DNA of 59,414 nt from an uncultured Verrucomicrobiota bacterium (lineage in GTDB: Bacteria; Verrucomicrobiota; Verrucomicrobiia; Opitutales; Intestinicryptomonadaceae): the NCBI GenBank assembly GCA_949287395.1, contig CASEFZ010000036.1, forward strand, positions 1-59,414. Direction: 5' to 3'. Shown piece by piece: positions 32,696 through 40,959 of this stretch. A program made the position numbers and the translations under genes. Within the stretch, counting starts at the first letter, position 1. Each line of letters opens with the position of its first letter. The notes beneath the pieces were generated by a model. It was not told the origin of the DNA and ran no database searches. It saw nothing but the letters and a program-made list of their open reading frames with translations.

Positions 32696-34339
32696 ATGGC
32701 TTCCAAAAGAAAATTAATAATAAATTGCGCCGCCACGCATGTGAGTGCGGCGGAGTTTGCTGTATCAAACGGCAAGCTTGTTCTTGAAAGTTTCAAGGTT
32801 CACGATCTGCACTACGATTATTCCGTAGCCGAGGCGTGGTTGCCGGAGGTTACGGTGGCGTTGAGGGTGTTGGGCATCAAGGGAAAGGCTACGGTTATAG
32901 CACCCGCGATGATGCTTCTCACCAAGACCATAAAGGTTCCGCACGTCGACGGCAGCAGACAGGACGAGGTTATACGCTTCGAGGCGGAGAAGAACATACC
33001 TTACGATCTCAACGACGTCAGCTGGGACTACCAGAAGATATCCGACGACGGCGTGGAGATGGAGATACTTCTTACATCCATAAAGTCCACATCGGCCGAT
33101 GATTTGTGTGCGGCGGTGCAGGCGGCGGGTGTCGTTCCGGATAGCATAGACGCCTCCTCTGTATTAGACTACAACACTTGGAGGTACTGCGGTTTGGAGA
33201 ACGACGTCATATTGCTCGATGTTGGCGCGCGTTTTTCCAATATGATAGTTGCCCGCGACAACGGTTTGTTTGTTCGCAGTATACCGGTTGGAGGCAATTC
33301 GCTTACGCAGTCGATAGCCGACAGCATGGGTAATTCCTTCGGGGTGGCGGAAGACTTAAAGATCAAATATTTCAATTCCCAGATAAAAGAGAACGCAGGC
33401 GTTGCAGGGGAATACATAGACAACAATGTGCAGAGCATGATGAGGCGCATAAGCCTCGAGTTGAAGCGCTCTATAGTCAACTACCGCAGGACGGGCCGGG
33501 TTGAGAGCCCCAAAAAGATATACCTTTCCGGAAGGGGGGCTTTGGTTCCCGGCTTTGCGGAGTTCCTTGCCGAAGACCAGAAGATGAGTGTGGAGTACCT
33601 TGACGCGCTTTCCAATGTTGCGGTTGCGCCGGGGGTTGACCAGAGTCTTTTGAGCGCGTGCGCCCCGCAGGTTTCTGCGCTGGTTGGCGAGGCTGTGCGC
33701 ATGGTGTTGCCCGACGCCCACGGGGTGAATCTTTTGCCGCGCCACATAGTGGAGGAGACGGCGTTTGCGCGCAAGCGCCCGCTGATGGTGATAAGCGCTG
33801 CGCTGCTGGCTTTGGCGACGGTTCCGCCTTTTATGATGTTGTCGTCCCAGATTTCCGAGATGGATGGGTATGAAGGAAAGCTTGAGAAAATAACTCCGGA
33901 GCTTGTTGCCAGGGCCGATGCTCTGAAGGCTAATCAGGATAAGGTTGCGTCGATAAAGACGAAGATAGAGGGGCTTGAAGGATTGGCGAATTCAAAGTCG
34001 AACTGGATAAACTTGTTCATAGACATAGAGCGCCGCCTGATGGAGCAAAAGGACGTTTGGCTTGACACTTTGAAGGTTGTGCGCAACAAGGACCAGAAAA
34101 CGGGGGCTCAAGAGTACAGGTTGGAGCTGTCTGGAAGGTTTTTGATACGCGAGTTTAACCCGAAAGATCCCGATGCCTACGACCACAAGATAGCGGTCAA
34201 GAAAATAAACGACATGATTGCCACGTTTACGGATTCGCAATTCTTGAAATCGTACGACAAGGTCACCACCGACCCGAGCAACCCGCGCATACTGAAGTTT
34301 TCATTTGTGTTGGTTGTCAATCCCGATAAACCCATATAA
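32696..34339 (+). CDS. Amuc_1101-like PilM-PilN fusion protein
   Basis: Predicted 547 residues. ATG 32696 follows AAGG and gives MASKRKLIINCAA; the longer frame is unlikely. Residues 1-350 are an actin-like PilM domain (VILLDVGARFSNMIVA phosphate loop, VGGNSLTQSIADSM, LSGRGALVPGFAEFL). At about 365-385 there is a transmembrane helix (LMVISAALLALATVPPFMML), then a coiled-coil segment and a periplasmic domain of PilN type (SNWINLFIDIERRLMEQKDVWL). In type IV pili PilM and PilN are separate proteins; here they are one chain. It should sit at the inner membrane and recruit the periplasmic members encoded next. Confidence 0.85.
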   Translation: MASKRKLIINCAATHVSAAEFAVSNGKLVLESFKVHDLHYDYSVAEAWLPEVTVALRVLGIKGKATVIAPAMMLLTKTIKVPHVDGSRQDEVIRFEAEKNIPYDLNDVSWDYQKISDDGVEMEILLTSIKSTSADDLCAAVQAAGVVPDSIDASSVLDYNTWRYCGLENDVILLDVGARFSNMIVARDNGLFVRSIPVGGNSLTQSIADSMGNSFGVAEDLKIKYFNSQIKENAGVAGEYIDNNVQSMMRRISLELKRSIVNYRRTGRVESPKKIYLSGRGALVPGFAEFLAEDQKMSVEYLDALSNVAVAPGVDQSLLSACAPQVSALVGEAVRMVLPDAHGVNLLPRHIVEETAFARKRPLMVISAALLALATVPPFMMLSSQISEMDGYEGKLEKITPELVARADALKANQDKVASIKTKIEGLEGLANSKSNWINLFIDIERRLMEQKDVWLDTLKVVRNKDQKTGAQEYRLELSGRFLIREFNPKDPDAYDHKIAVKKINDMIATFTDSQFLKSYDKVTTDPSNPRILKFSFVLVVNPDKPI

Positions 34340-34359
34340 GATTTTAGGACGGTTTGGAG

Positions 34360-35505
34360 ATGAAATATTTCAAGAAATATCCCCTATTTTATATAGTAAT
34401 GTTCGTCTTGCTTGCGGCGTTCGTTGGCGGGACGGCTTATGATTTCATGTTGCTTTCCAATAAGAATGCTACAAGGAAGAGCCTTAATAAGGCCATGAAG
34501 GAGTACAAGGTTGCGCTCGACAATGATCCTACTCAGAAGGCCATAGATGATTCATCCGCCAATATAAAGGCTCTTGATTCGCACCTTGATATTTTGGAAA
34601 AGGAGCTAACGAGGGCTGAGATTTTCAAGAAGCAGACGGCGACCGAGGGTTACCAGTTGGTTGAAGAGCTTCGCGGTATAGTCAACGATTGGCGCAAAAA
34701 GGCGAAATCTTTGGACATAGATGTGGATCCATCGATGGACTTTTCGTTCAAGAAATATGTTGCGCCTGGGGCGGATCCCATGCCTAAGGAGGCGGTTGCG
34801 CCCATTTGGAAGCAGGTTTGCGTGCTTGACTACATAATGAACAAGCTTTTTGCGTGCAAGTCTGAGAAATCTCCGATGGGGATAGTGAATATCCAGCGGG
34901 AGTTGTTGCCTGGAGAGACTGTTTCCAAGCAGACTACCAAGCGCAGAACAGCGAGAAAGACCGCGAAGTCGTCGGCATCGACGGCTCTGAAGGGCGACAA
35001 CTTTGTAATAGATCCGGCGGTGACGGCCCGGAAGGAGGGAAGTTTGCGCACGATAGCGTTTCGTTTCATATTTACGGGGCATACAGACGTGTTGCGTCGG
35101 TTTTTGAACCAGCTTAAGGATTTTGATGCGATGCTTGTTGTCAGGAGCATAGATGTTAAGCCTGCGGAGAGGGTTTCGCGTGGAGGAGCAGGGGCGGGTG
35201 CTTTTACGTTTGCGCCCGATGCGAATGCTGCCGGCGGCACTGCCGGGAATGCCAATATGGCCTTTGTCATGCCTACCGACGAGCAGCTTGCTGGTTCGGC
35301 GAATCCGCAGAACGCCGACGCTGGAGCGGCGGCAAATCCTGAGGACGGCGCTCAGCAGGTTTCCTCGGAGAACAGGACGCCGGTTGTGACCGACAACATA
35401 TCGGAATTTTCGGTTGTAATAGAGTATGTCGAGGTTGTTAAGGACGATGTTGCCAAGGCCCAGAAGGCTGATGTCAATGGCGGCGAAGCGGAACAAAAGA
35501 AATAG
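34360..35505 (+). CDS. Amuc_1100-like pilus-like protein (PilO-type position)
   Basis: Predicted 381 residues. The frame opens at TTG 34354, but ATG 34360 (MKYFKKYPLFYIVMFVLL) is the sensible start. One N-terminal transmembrane helix (12-27) is followed by a long coiled coil (KNATRKSLNKAMKEYK...ILEKELTRAEIFKK) and a periplasmic alpha/beta domain (LRTIAFRFIFTGHTDVLRRF, MLVVRSIDVK), the layout of PilO/GspM-like proteins. Amuc_1100 of Akkermansia is known as a pilus-associated surface protein that signals through host TLR2; whether this relative does the same is unknown. Ala/Gly/Asn-rich linkers near 280-330 are specific to this protein. Confidence 0.82.
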   Translation: MKYFKKYPLFYIVMFVLLAAFVGGTAYDFMLLSNKNATRKSLNKAMKEYKVALDNDPTQKAIDDSSANIKALDSHLDILEKELTRAEIFKKQTATEGYQLVEELRGIVNDWRKKAKSLDIDVDPSMDFSFKKYVAPGADPMPKEAVAPIWKQVCVLDYIMNKLFACKSEKSPMGIVNIQRELLPGETVSKQTTKRRTARKTAKSSASTALKGDNFVIDPAVTARKEGSLRTIAFRFIFTGHTDVLRRFLNQLKDFDAMLVVRSIDVKPAERVSRGGAGAGAFTFAPDANAAGGTAGNANMAFVMPTDEQLAGSANPQNADAGAAANPEDGAQQVSSENRTPVVTDNISEFSVVIEYVEVVKDDVAKAQKADVNGGEAEQKK

Positions 35506-35517
35506 TGGGCTGTTAAT

Positions 35518-36402
35518 ATGAAGCATTACGACAAGATATTTTTTCTGGTGGCGTTGGTGGCGCTGTGTGCGGGAGTGTTTATTTTCTTTCACGGCAAGCC
35601 TGCTGCAGAGCGGGTGGAGCAGTCGGTAAATGAGGCTTTGGCGAAGAAGGCTGTCGGCATACAATGGAAGGAAGTGAAAATGCCAAAACCGAACTTCAGC
35701 ACAATAGAGTGGCCGGAGATAGTTGCCCAGGACGACGAAGGCAAGTGGTTTTTTCAGGTGTTTACGCCTCCGCAGATTTGGGTGGATAACGATGGCGAAT
35801 TTATAACGGAGTCTCCCTATATAAAGGAGGTTGCGCGCCAGGCGTTTGCGCTGAAGTTCAAGGGGGTTTCCAATGAGCCGTACCCGATCCGTTATATAGG
35901 CAGGTTGGGAGATGTAAAGAATCCGACAATAAGCCTGTACAACGAAAAGACAAAGATGTACTTCAACGGCAGGCTCAACGAGGAGATAGTTGTTTTGGAG
36001 CCGTCGACTGGGAAGGAGCTAAACTTGGGTTTGACGATAAAATCGTTTGATACGGAGCGCGTGGATAGCAAGGACATGACACTCTCTAAGGTAAAGGTTC
36101 GGGTGAAGTTGTTTGATAAGCAGTTGGGCAGGGACATAATGATATATTCGGATAAGCCCACGATACTTGAAGACCAGCGCAGGATGACATTCATATTGCC
36201 AGGCGGTACTGAATGGCATGTGAAAAAGGCCGGAGACGAAGCGAAAATTGACAAAGGCAAATATATTGTCGAGAGCATAGACTTCGACAAGCAGAGCGCT
36301 GTAGTTTCATTGATACCGGACGATAAGAGCCTTGACGTTCAGACCATGAATATGTCGGCGGCTGGCGTTGTTCCGGTGGAGGTGAAAAAAGTTAAAAAAT
36401 AA
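35518..36402 (+). CDS. Amuc_1099-like pilus-like system protein
   Basis: Predicted 294 residues with one N-terminal transmembrane helix (IFFLVALVALCAGVFIFFH). The periplasmic part has mostly beta strands (FRLLGDVKNP-type region IRYIGRLGDVKNPTISLYNE, KMYFNGRLNEEIVVLEPSTG, ISLIPDD-like end). In the collinear Akkermansia order this is the Amuc_1099 position, and in type IV pili the equivalent slot is PilP, which links PilNO to the secretin. It starts 12 bases after the Amuc_1100-like gene. No catalytic motif is visible, and the function is presumably structural. Confidence 0.75.
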   Translation: MKHYDKIFFLVALVALCAGVFIFFHGKPAAERVEQSVNEALAKKAVGIQWKEVKMPKPNFSTIEWPEIVAQDDEGKWFFQVFTPPQIWVDNDGEFITESPYIKEVARQAFALKFKGVSNEPYPIRYIGRLGDVKNPTISLYNEKTKMYFNGRLNEEIVVLEPSTGKELNLGLTIKSFDTERVDSKDMTLSKVKVRVKLFDKQLGRDIMIYSDKPTILEDQRRMTFILPGGTEWHVKKAGDEAKIDKGKYIVESIDFDKQSAVVSLIPDDKSLDVQTMNMSAAGVVPVEVKKVKK

Positions 36403-36463
36403 TCTTTCATTTTCTAAAAAATTACCCTATTTTAATTCAACAAATATACCTAAGCACAGAATT

Positions 36464-39226
36464 ATGAAAAAAAGACTCCCAAAATTGACCGCATTCATAG
36501 CGGTTGCCTTGGTTAGCCTCTCGTATGCGTGGGTGGGATACGCGCAGCAGGATGGCAAAACTCAGGAAAAGATCCGCTTGATGATTACGGCCGTGCAGGC
36601 GCGTGACAGCGGGAACCTCAACGCATCAAAAGAAGCTCTCGAAGATCTTTTGAAGATAAGCCCCAATGACGAAGGCGTGCAGAAGTTGCTTGCCGATGTC
36701 AACAAGGATATAGAGCGCAAGAATAAAGGTGAGAAACCGGTGCTTGTTGGAGAAGAAGGTTTGGCCAACATTACTAACGAGCGTGCTGTCAAGGATGGCG
36801 GGAAGAAGGTTGCCGATGGCGAAGATGTTGCCGAAGCCGGCGTTGAAGACGCGGCGAAAGGCCCGATGGCAGAAGCGGTCCGCAAGCAGAAGCTTCAGGT
36901 GATAGCTGCGTACGATCTCATTGACAAAGCCTATGCAGACATGGACGAGGGCAAGTGGGACGACGCAAATGCGAAATTGACCCTGGCTGCCAAGAAAATT
37001 CCTGAGAGCGCCTATTCGCCGATAAGCGACGAGGTTCGCGTGGAGCTCAGGCGTGCACGCGCGACAATGGCGCATGAGCGTGCAACTATAGCCATGGCCG
37101 AGAAGAACCTTCCTGATGCGAAGACTTTTGCAGCAGAGTATGCGGCCAATGCCGAAACCCCACAGGAAGGCGAAGAGTTTGTTGCTTATGTTGCGGAATT
37201 TTCCGACAACCCCTACAATGGCAAGCTTTCGGATGTTAGCCCGGATTTTGCCGAGAGGTTGCAGAGGGTTGATGTGTTGCTCTCCAAGGGGCGTAAGCAG
37301 TACCTCTATGGCGACTATGCTGGTGCGAACGCAACATTCCGTCAGATTGAAACTTTGGACGCCAACAACATTCAGGCGAAAGCTTATCAGAAAATAATTT
37401 CCGACAAGCTGAAGGCTATAGGTTCTCTCACCTATGAGGCCACGCGTTCAAGCATGTTGGATGAAGTTGCTTCTTCATGGCAGCGTCCGCAGGTTTACAG
37501 CGGCCAGAGCGCTCTTTCCAGCACAGCCAAGACAGATTCAGTCACGGAGTCGAAGTTGCGCGAGATTGTCATACCGCAGGTAAACTTCCCGGATCCCGGA
37601 GTTCCGTTGGCGGCTGCTATAAACACGTTGTCAATGCTCTCTGTAGACTATGACAAGTCTACTGAAGGTAAGAAGGGTGTAAACATAGTTCTGTTTGGCG
37701 GCGACAATGCGGAAGGCAAGAATGTGGTGTTGTCGTTGCGCGATTTGACATTGGGCCAGATACTTGACTGGGTAACGCAGCAGGCTGGCTACCGTTACGA
37801 TATCGAGAAGGAAACTGTTGTTGTCCGCAAGGCAAGCGACACTTCGAGCGCGGCCATGGAAACCCAGGACTTCCCGATTTCGGAATCTGCGGTTAAGAGC
37901 ATGCTTGGCCTCAAGGCTGTAAGCAGCAGCGGCAGCGACGATCCCTTCGGCGGAAATAGCGGCGGCGCAGCCGGCGGAACCGGTTCCACTGAAGAGGGCA
38001 TAAAGAACTTCCTCATGAAGACGGGTGTCGAATTTGAGCCAGGATCCGGTTTGGCTTATGACCAGACTAAATTGTGGGTGACGAATACGCGCCGCAATTT
38101 GGACAAGGTTCGCAATATACTCTTGCGCTATTCCGATGTAAAGCAGGTTGAAATTGAATCCAAGTTTATGGAAGTCAACCAGGGTGCTTTGAAGGAAATA
38201 GGCTTCAACTGGAGGGTTTCAAACGGCAATAATACGCTCTTTAGCACGTATTCTACCGATGCTACAACTGGCGCTATTACTTCTCTCAACAACAGGAATC
38301 TCAATGGTGCTATAACTTCCATATCCACTCAGGGCGCGCCGGTCAATATTTATGAAAATGGTGAAGGCATGCCTGTTGATAGAAATATACCGGAATTGCC
38401 CTCCACTATAAACACGGCGGCAACTGCGGCAAATGCGGTTAATTCGGTGATTGGCGTTATAAGCGGTTACGAATTTAACATGGTGGTTAACGCACTTGAA
38501 CAGACCCAGGGTTCCGACATGTTGTCGGCTCCGAAGGTTACGGTTATGTCCGGGTTGAGTGCCGACATTAAGGTTGCCCAGGAAATGCGCTACCCGACGG
38601 TTTGGGGTGAAGTTCAGTCGAACGTTGGTACGTCGAGTGGCACCGATAACGGAGGCAGTGCCGGTGTTACCATTACCCCCGGTAATCCCCAGGAATTCGA
38701 AAAGGTTGACGTTGGTGTGACTATGAAGTTGACTCCGACGGTTCAGGAAGACGGGGCAATACAGATTCAGTTTGAATCCATAAAGGTGATGGAATTTGAA
38801 GGGTTCATGGAATACGGCGGCGTTGCTGTGGCTATATCCAGCGGCACAACGGTGACCGTTCCGGCGGGCTTCCTGCAGCCGGTGTTCTCCATCCGCGAAG
38901 TTATAACCACGGTGACTGTGTTTGACGGCGCTACGGTTGTAATGGGTGGCTTGACCAGGGAAGAGGTCATCACTGTGGACGATAGAGTTCCGATTTTGGG
39001 CGACATACCGTTGATTGGAAGGTTGTTCCAGTCGAAGGGCGAAACGCGCCAGAAGCGCAACCTGTTGATATTTGTCACGGCTAACACGATATCTCCCGGA
39101 GGCAGCATTGGTCGCGAGCAGTTCAAGGATATGCGTCCCGGAAGTGTATACCAGAATCCGGAAGTTATATCCCCCGGCGGAGCTGTTCAGAGAATCTCGG
39201 AAGAGGAAGCTACGGAAAAGAAGTAG
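36464..39226 (+). CDS. Amuc_1098-like secretin (PilQ/GspD superfamily)
   Basis: Predicted 920-residue outer-membrane secretin. Signal peptide ends at VGYAQQ. Residues 30-330 are helical repeats of TPR type (ALEDLLKISPNDEGVQKL, YLYGDYAGANATFRQIE), followed by a short N domain and then the secretin core, which starts with SKFMEVNQGALKEIGFNW and includes QGSDMLSAPKVTVMSGLSA. The typical end VPILGDIPLIGRLFQSKGETRQKRNLLIFV is complete. Secretins form the gated outer-membrane channel of pili or type II export. TPR repeats fused to the N-terminus are a feature of this Verrucomicrobia-type family. It is last in the operon and closed by a strong terminator. Confidence 0.9.
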   Translation: MKKRLPKLTAFIAVALVSLSYAWVGYAQQDGKTQEKIRLMITAVQARDSGNLNASKEALEDLLKISPNDEGVQKLLADVNKDIERKNKGEKPVLVGEEGLANITNERAVKDGGKKVADGEDVAEAGVEDAAKGPMAEAVRKQKLQVIAAYDLIDKAYADMDEGKWDDANAKLTLAAKKIPESAYSPISDEVRVELRRARATMAHERATIAMAEKNLPDAKTFAAEYAANAETPQEGEEFVAYVAEFSDNPYNGKLSDVSPDFAERLQRVDVLLSKGRKQYLYGDYAGANATFRQIETLDANNIQAKAYQKIISDKLKAIGSLTYEATRSSMLDEVASSWQRPQVYSGQSALSSTAKTDSVTESKLREIVIPQVNFPDPGVPLAAAINTLSMLSVDYDKSTEGKKGVNIVLFGGDNAEGKNVVLSLRDLTLGQILDWVTQQAGYRYDIEKETVVVRKASDTSSAAMETQDFPISESAVKSMLGLKAVSSSGSDDPFGGNSGGAAGGTGSTEEGIKNFLMKTGVEFEPGSGLAYDQTKLWVTNTRRNLDKVRNILLRYSDVKQVEIESKFMEVNQGALKEIGFNWRVSNGNNTLFSTYSTDATTGAITSLNNRNLNGAITSISTQGAPVNIYENGEGMPVDRNIPELPSTINTAATAANAVNSVIGVISGYEFNMVVNALEQTQGSDMLSAPKVTVMSGLSADIKVAQEMRYPTVWGEVQSNVGTSSGTDNGGSAGVTITPGNPQEFEKVDVGVTMKLTPTVQEDGAIQIQFESIKVMEFEGFMEYGGVAVAISSGTTVTVPAGFLQPVFSIREVITTVTVFDGATVVMGGLTREEVITVDDRVPILGDIPLIGRLFQSKGETRQKRNLLIFVTANTISPGGSIGREQFKDMRPGSVYQNPEVISPGGAVQRISEEEATEKK

Positions 39227-39235
39227 TACTTTGCA

Positions 39236-39270
39236 AAAGAGGCGGCCTTATTGCCGCCTCTTTTATTTTT
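39236..39270 (+). terminator. terminator of the pilus-like operon
   Basis: AAAGAGGCGGC (39236-39246) pairs with GCCGCCTCTTTT (39253-39264) and is followed by ATTTTT. It sits nine bases after the secretin stop. Confidence 0.92.
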
Positions 39271-39660
39271 AAAATTTAAAGTGCGAATAGGTATAGCGCG
39301 GTGGCGGGAAACTTTCCCGCCATTTTGCCGTTTAGCGGGTCAGTTTATATAGTTTTAATTTGTTGCTGTAGTTGGAGTTGTTGGGAGCGATTGCGACAGT
39401 GTTCTATGGCGTAAATATTGGAATGTTGCCATTGCGGCATGTTGCGTAGATCGTGTTTTTTGTCCTCTGCGGAGGGCTTTTGGCCGGCAAGTGTGTATTT
39501 TGAATAAATGCAGAGCGCTATGATACAGAAGTACGCGGCATTTGTTTTTTGTAAACCTTCGTGGAAAATTGGGGACTAATTGGGCGAAGTTCCATTTCGC
39601 GGCGAAGTGAAGATTGGGAATTCGCAATATAAACAGGGTTTTCGCCCATATTTTAACAAC
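39271..39660. other. intergenic stretch without a convincing gene
   Basis: Contains the perfect inverted repeat at 39302-39322 listed separately and a small TCCTC-TGC-GGAGG hairpin near 39470. Frames are short (mostly under 25 codons) and I see no gene before the convergent rsmE. Confidence 0.5.
39302..39322. repeat. perfect 10-base inverted repeat
   Basis: TGGCGGGAAA and TTTCCCGCCA are exact reverse complements around one C. It can form a strong hairpin followed by TTTTG, so it may be a second terminator after the secretin gene, or a protein-binding palindrome. No adjacent start codon supports an operator role. Confidence 0.6.
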
Positions 39661-40386
39661 CTACTGGGCGAATGCGCTAAATATGCATATGGCGGCGGTA
39701 TCGGTGCGCAGGACGCGCCTTCCGAGGCTAATTAGTTCAAAGCCGCAATTTCTGAGCATATCCCGCTCTTTGGAATTAAAGCCGCGCTCCCCCCCAATGA
39801 CGACGGTTTTGTGGGTTTTTGAGGTTGCTGACAGGGAAATCTGGGGGAGTTTTGAGGTTGCCTCATAGACGTCTGGTGCTATGCGCAGGTGCGCGTTTGC
39901 CGTTGGGGCAATTCGTTCGGCAATGGCTATGCATTCCTCCAGGGAAGAGGAAGTGTAAAATGCGGGAATTGTGCAGGAACATGCCTGTTCGGCGCCCCTG
40001 GTTAGGCAGTCTAGATACTCGCCGTTTGAATACAGGGAACTTTTTGCGTAAGCGGACTCGCCCTTGTTTGCAGGGTAGAAGATTACGTTTTTAATGCCGA
40101 AACACGCCGCTTCAAAAAGTATTCTGCGCGCAATTTGGGGTCTGGAAAACGCGGCGCAAAAGGTGGTTTCTTGGGATGGGGGATTTTCCAACTTGCGGGA
40201 TACTTCAAGCAATGCTCCGCCATCTTCGGTGTAAGATACTTTCGCAAGGCATATAAATTCACCCGCCTGGCCTGCATACACATTGGAGCCGTTGGGAATT
40301 TTCAACTGAGAACGCAGATATGCAACCCTCGGGTCGGATGGTTCAAGCTTAAACGGAGCGGGTGTATTAAAAAGCATGCAGTTCAT
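39661..40386 (-). CDS. rsmE: 16S rRNA m3U1498 methyltransferase RsmE
   Basis: Predicted 241-residue SPOUT methyltransferase modifying U1498 of 16S rRNA. ATG 40386 (MNCMLFNTP) gives the normal family length; the frame extends upstream without reason. AKSSLYSNGEYLDCLTRGAEQA corresponds to the RsmE region before the knot, and the AdoMet-binding knot reads VIGGERGFNSKERDMLRNCG and SLGRRVLRTDTA. The usual IGPEGGF is IGGERGF here: Pro and Gly of the motif are changed, although Glu is kept. The gene is divergent from an ACP gene and convergent with the pilus-like operon. Confidence 0.82.
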   Translation of the reverse strand: MNCMLFNTPAPFKLEPSDPRVAYLRSQLKIPNGSNVYAGQAGEFICLAKVSYTEDGGALLEVSRKLENPPSQETTFCAAFSRPQIARRILFEAACFGIKNVIFYPANKGESAYAKSSLYSNGEYLDCLTRGAEQACSCTIPAFYTSSSLEECIAIAERIAPTANAHLRIAPDVYEATSKLPQISLSATSKTHKTVVIGGERGFNSKERDMLRNCGFELISLGRRVLRTDTAAICIFSAFAQ

Positions 40387-40508
40387 GGCGGTTGCAAATT
40401 TACGTTGCCTGTAAGGCGGCAGTGAAAACGCTTGAAAGGCAAAATGCAACAACAAAAAAGGCTCCTTTAAAATGTTGAAATTTTCGCGGGCTATGTTGAA
40501 ATGGCCGC

Positions 40509-40871
40509 ATGAATTCGGAAAACTTTACACAGGAAGACGAGAAGGTTTTGAGGGAATCGCTTAAGCGCTGTTCGCCCGAAACTATAGAAAAGGCCATAGA
40601 GTTGCGTAAAACCGGCAATCCGGAGCTTGCCGGTCCGGTTGTCATAGGTGTTATAGAGCGCTTCTTGGAGCCGGATAAAAAAGACCTGTTAAAGGCGGCG
40701 TCGGATTCGACAAAGTTGGTTGAGGATCTGGGGCTTGATTCATTGACGATGGTGGAAATAGTTTTGTCTGTTGAAGATGCAACTGGAATGTCCATAGACA
40801 ACGACGAGATACAGAAGCTTCAGACGCTTGGAGACATAAAGGCCTTTATTGCGTCGAAGATAGGGGGATAA
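40509..40871 (+). CDS. acyl carrier protein with N-terminal extension
   Basis: Predicted 120 residues. The C-terminal 75 residues are an ACP domain with the phosphopantetheine Ser in LGLDSLTMVEIVLSVEDATG. The first 45 residues (EKVLRESLKRCSPETIEKAI and the RKTGNPELAGPVVIGVIERF segment) are extra compared with AcpP and look like two helices. I recall ACPs of this length in other Verrucomicrobia. It stands alone, between rsmE (divergent) and the Gld-type ABC operon, with no fatty-acid gene next to it, so its partner enzymes are unknown. It is the second ACP in this window and is not similar to the one at 22488 outside the core. Confidence 0.82.
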   Translation: MNSENFTQEDEKVLRESLKRCSPETIEKAIELRKTGNPELAGPVVIGVIERFLEPDKKDLLKAASDSTKLVEDLGLDSLTMVEIVLSVEDATGMSIDNDEIQKLQTLGDIKAFIASKIGG

Positions 40872-40959
40872 ACTTAACTTAGGCGGGCTGGCGGCCATTC
40901 TTTGGGGGAGAGAATGGGGCGCTTGGTTGTTTATATAGAAGGCGTTATTTTCAAGTGAA

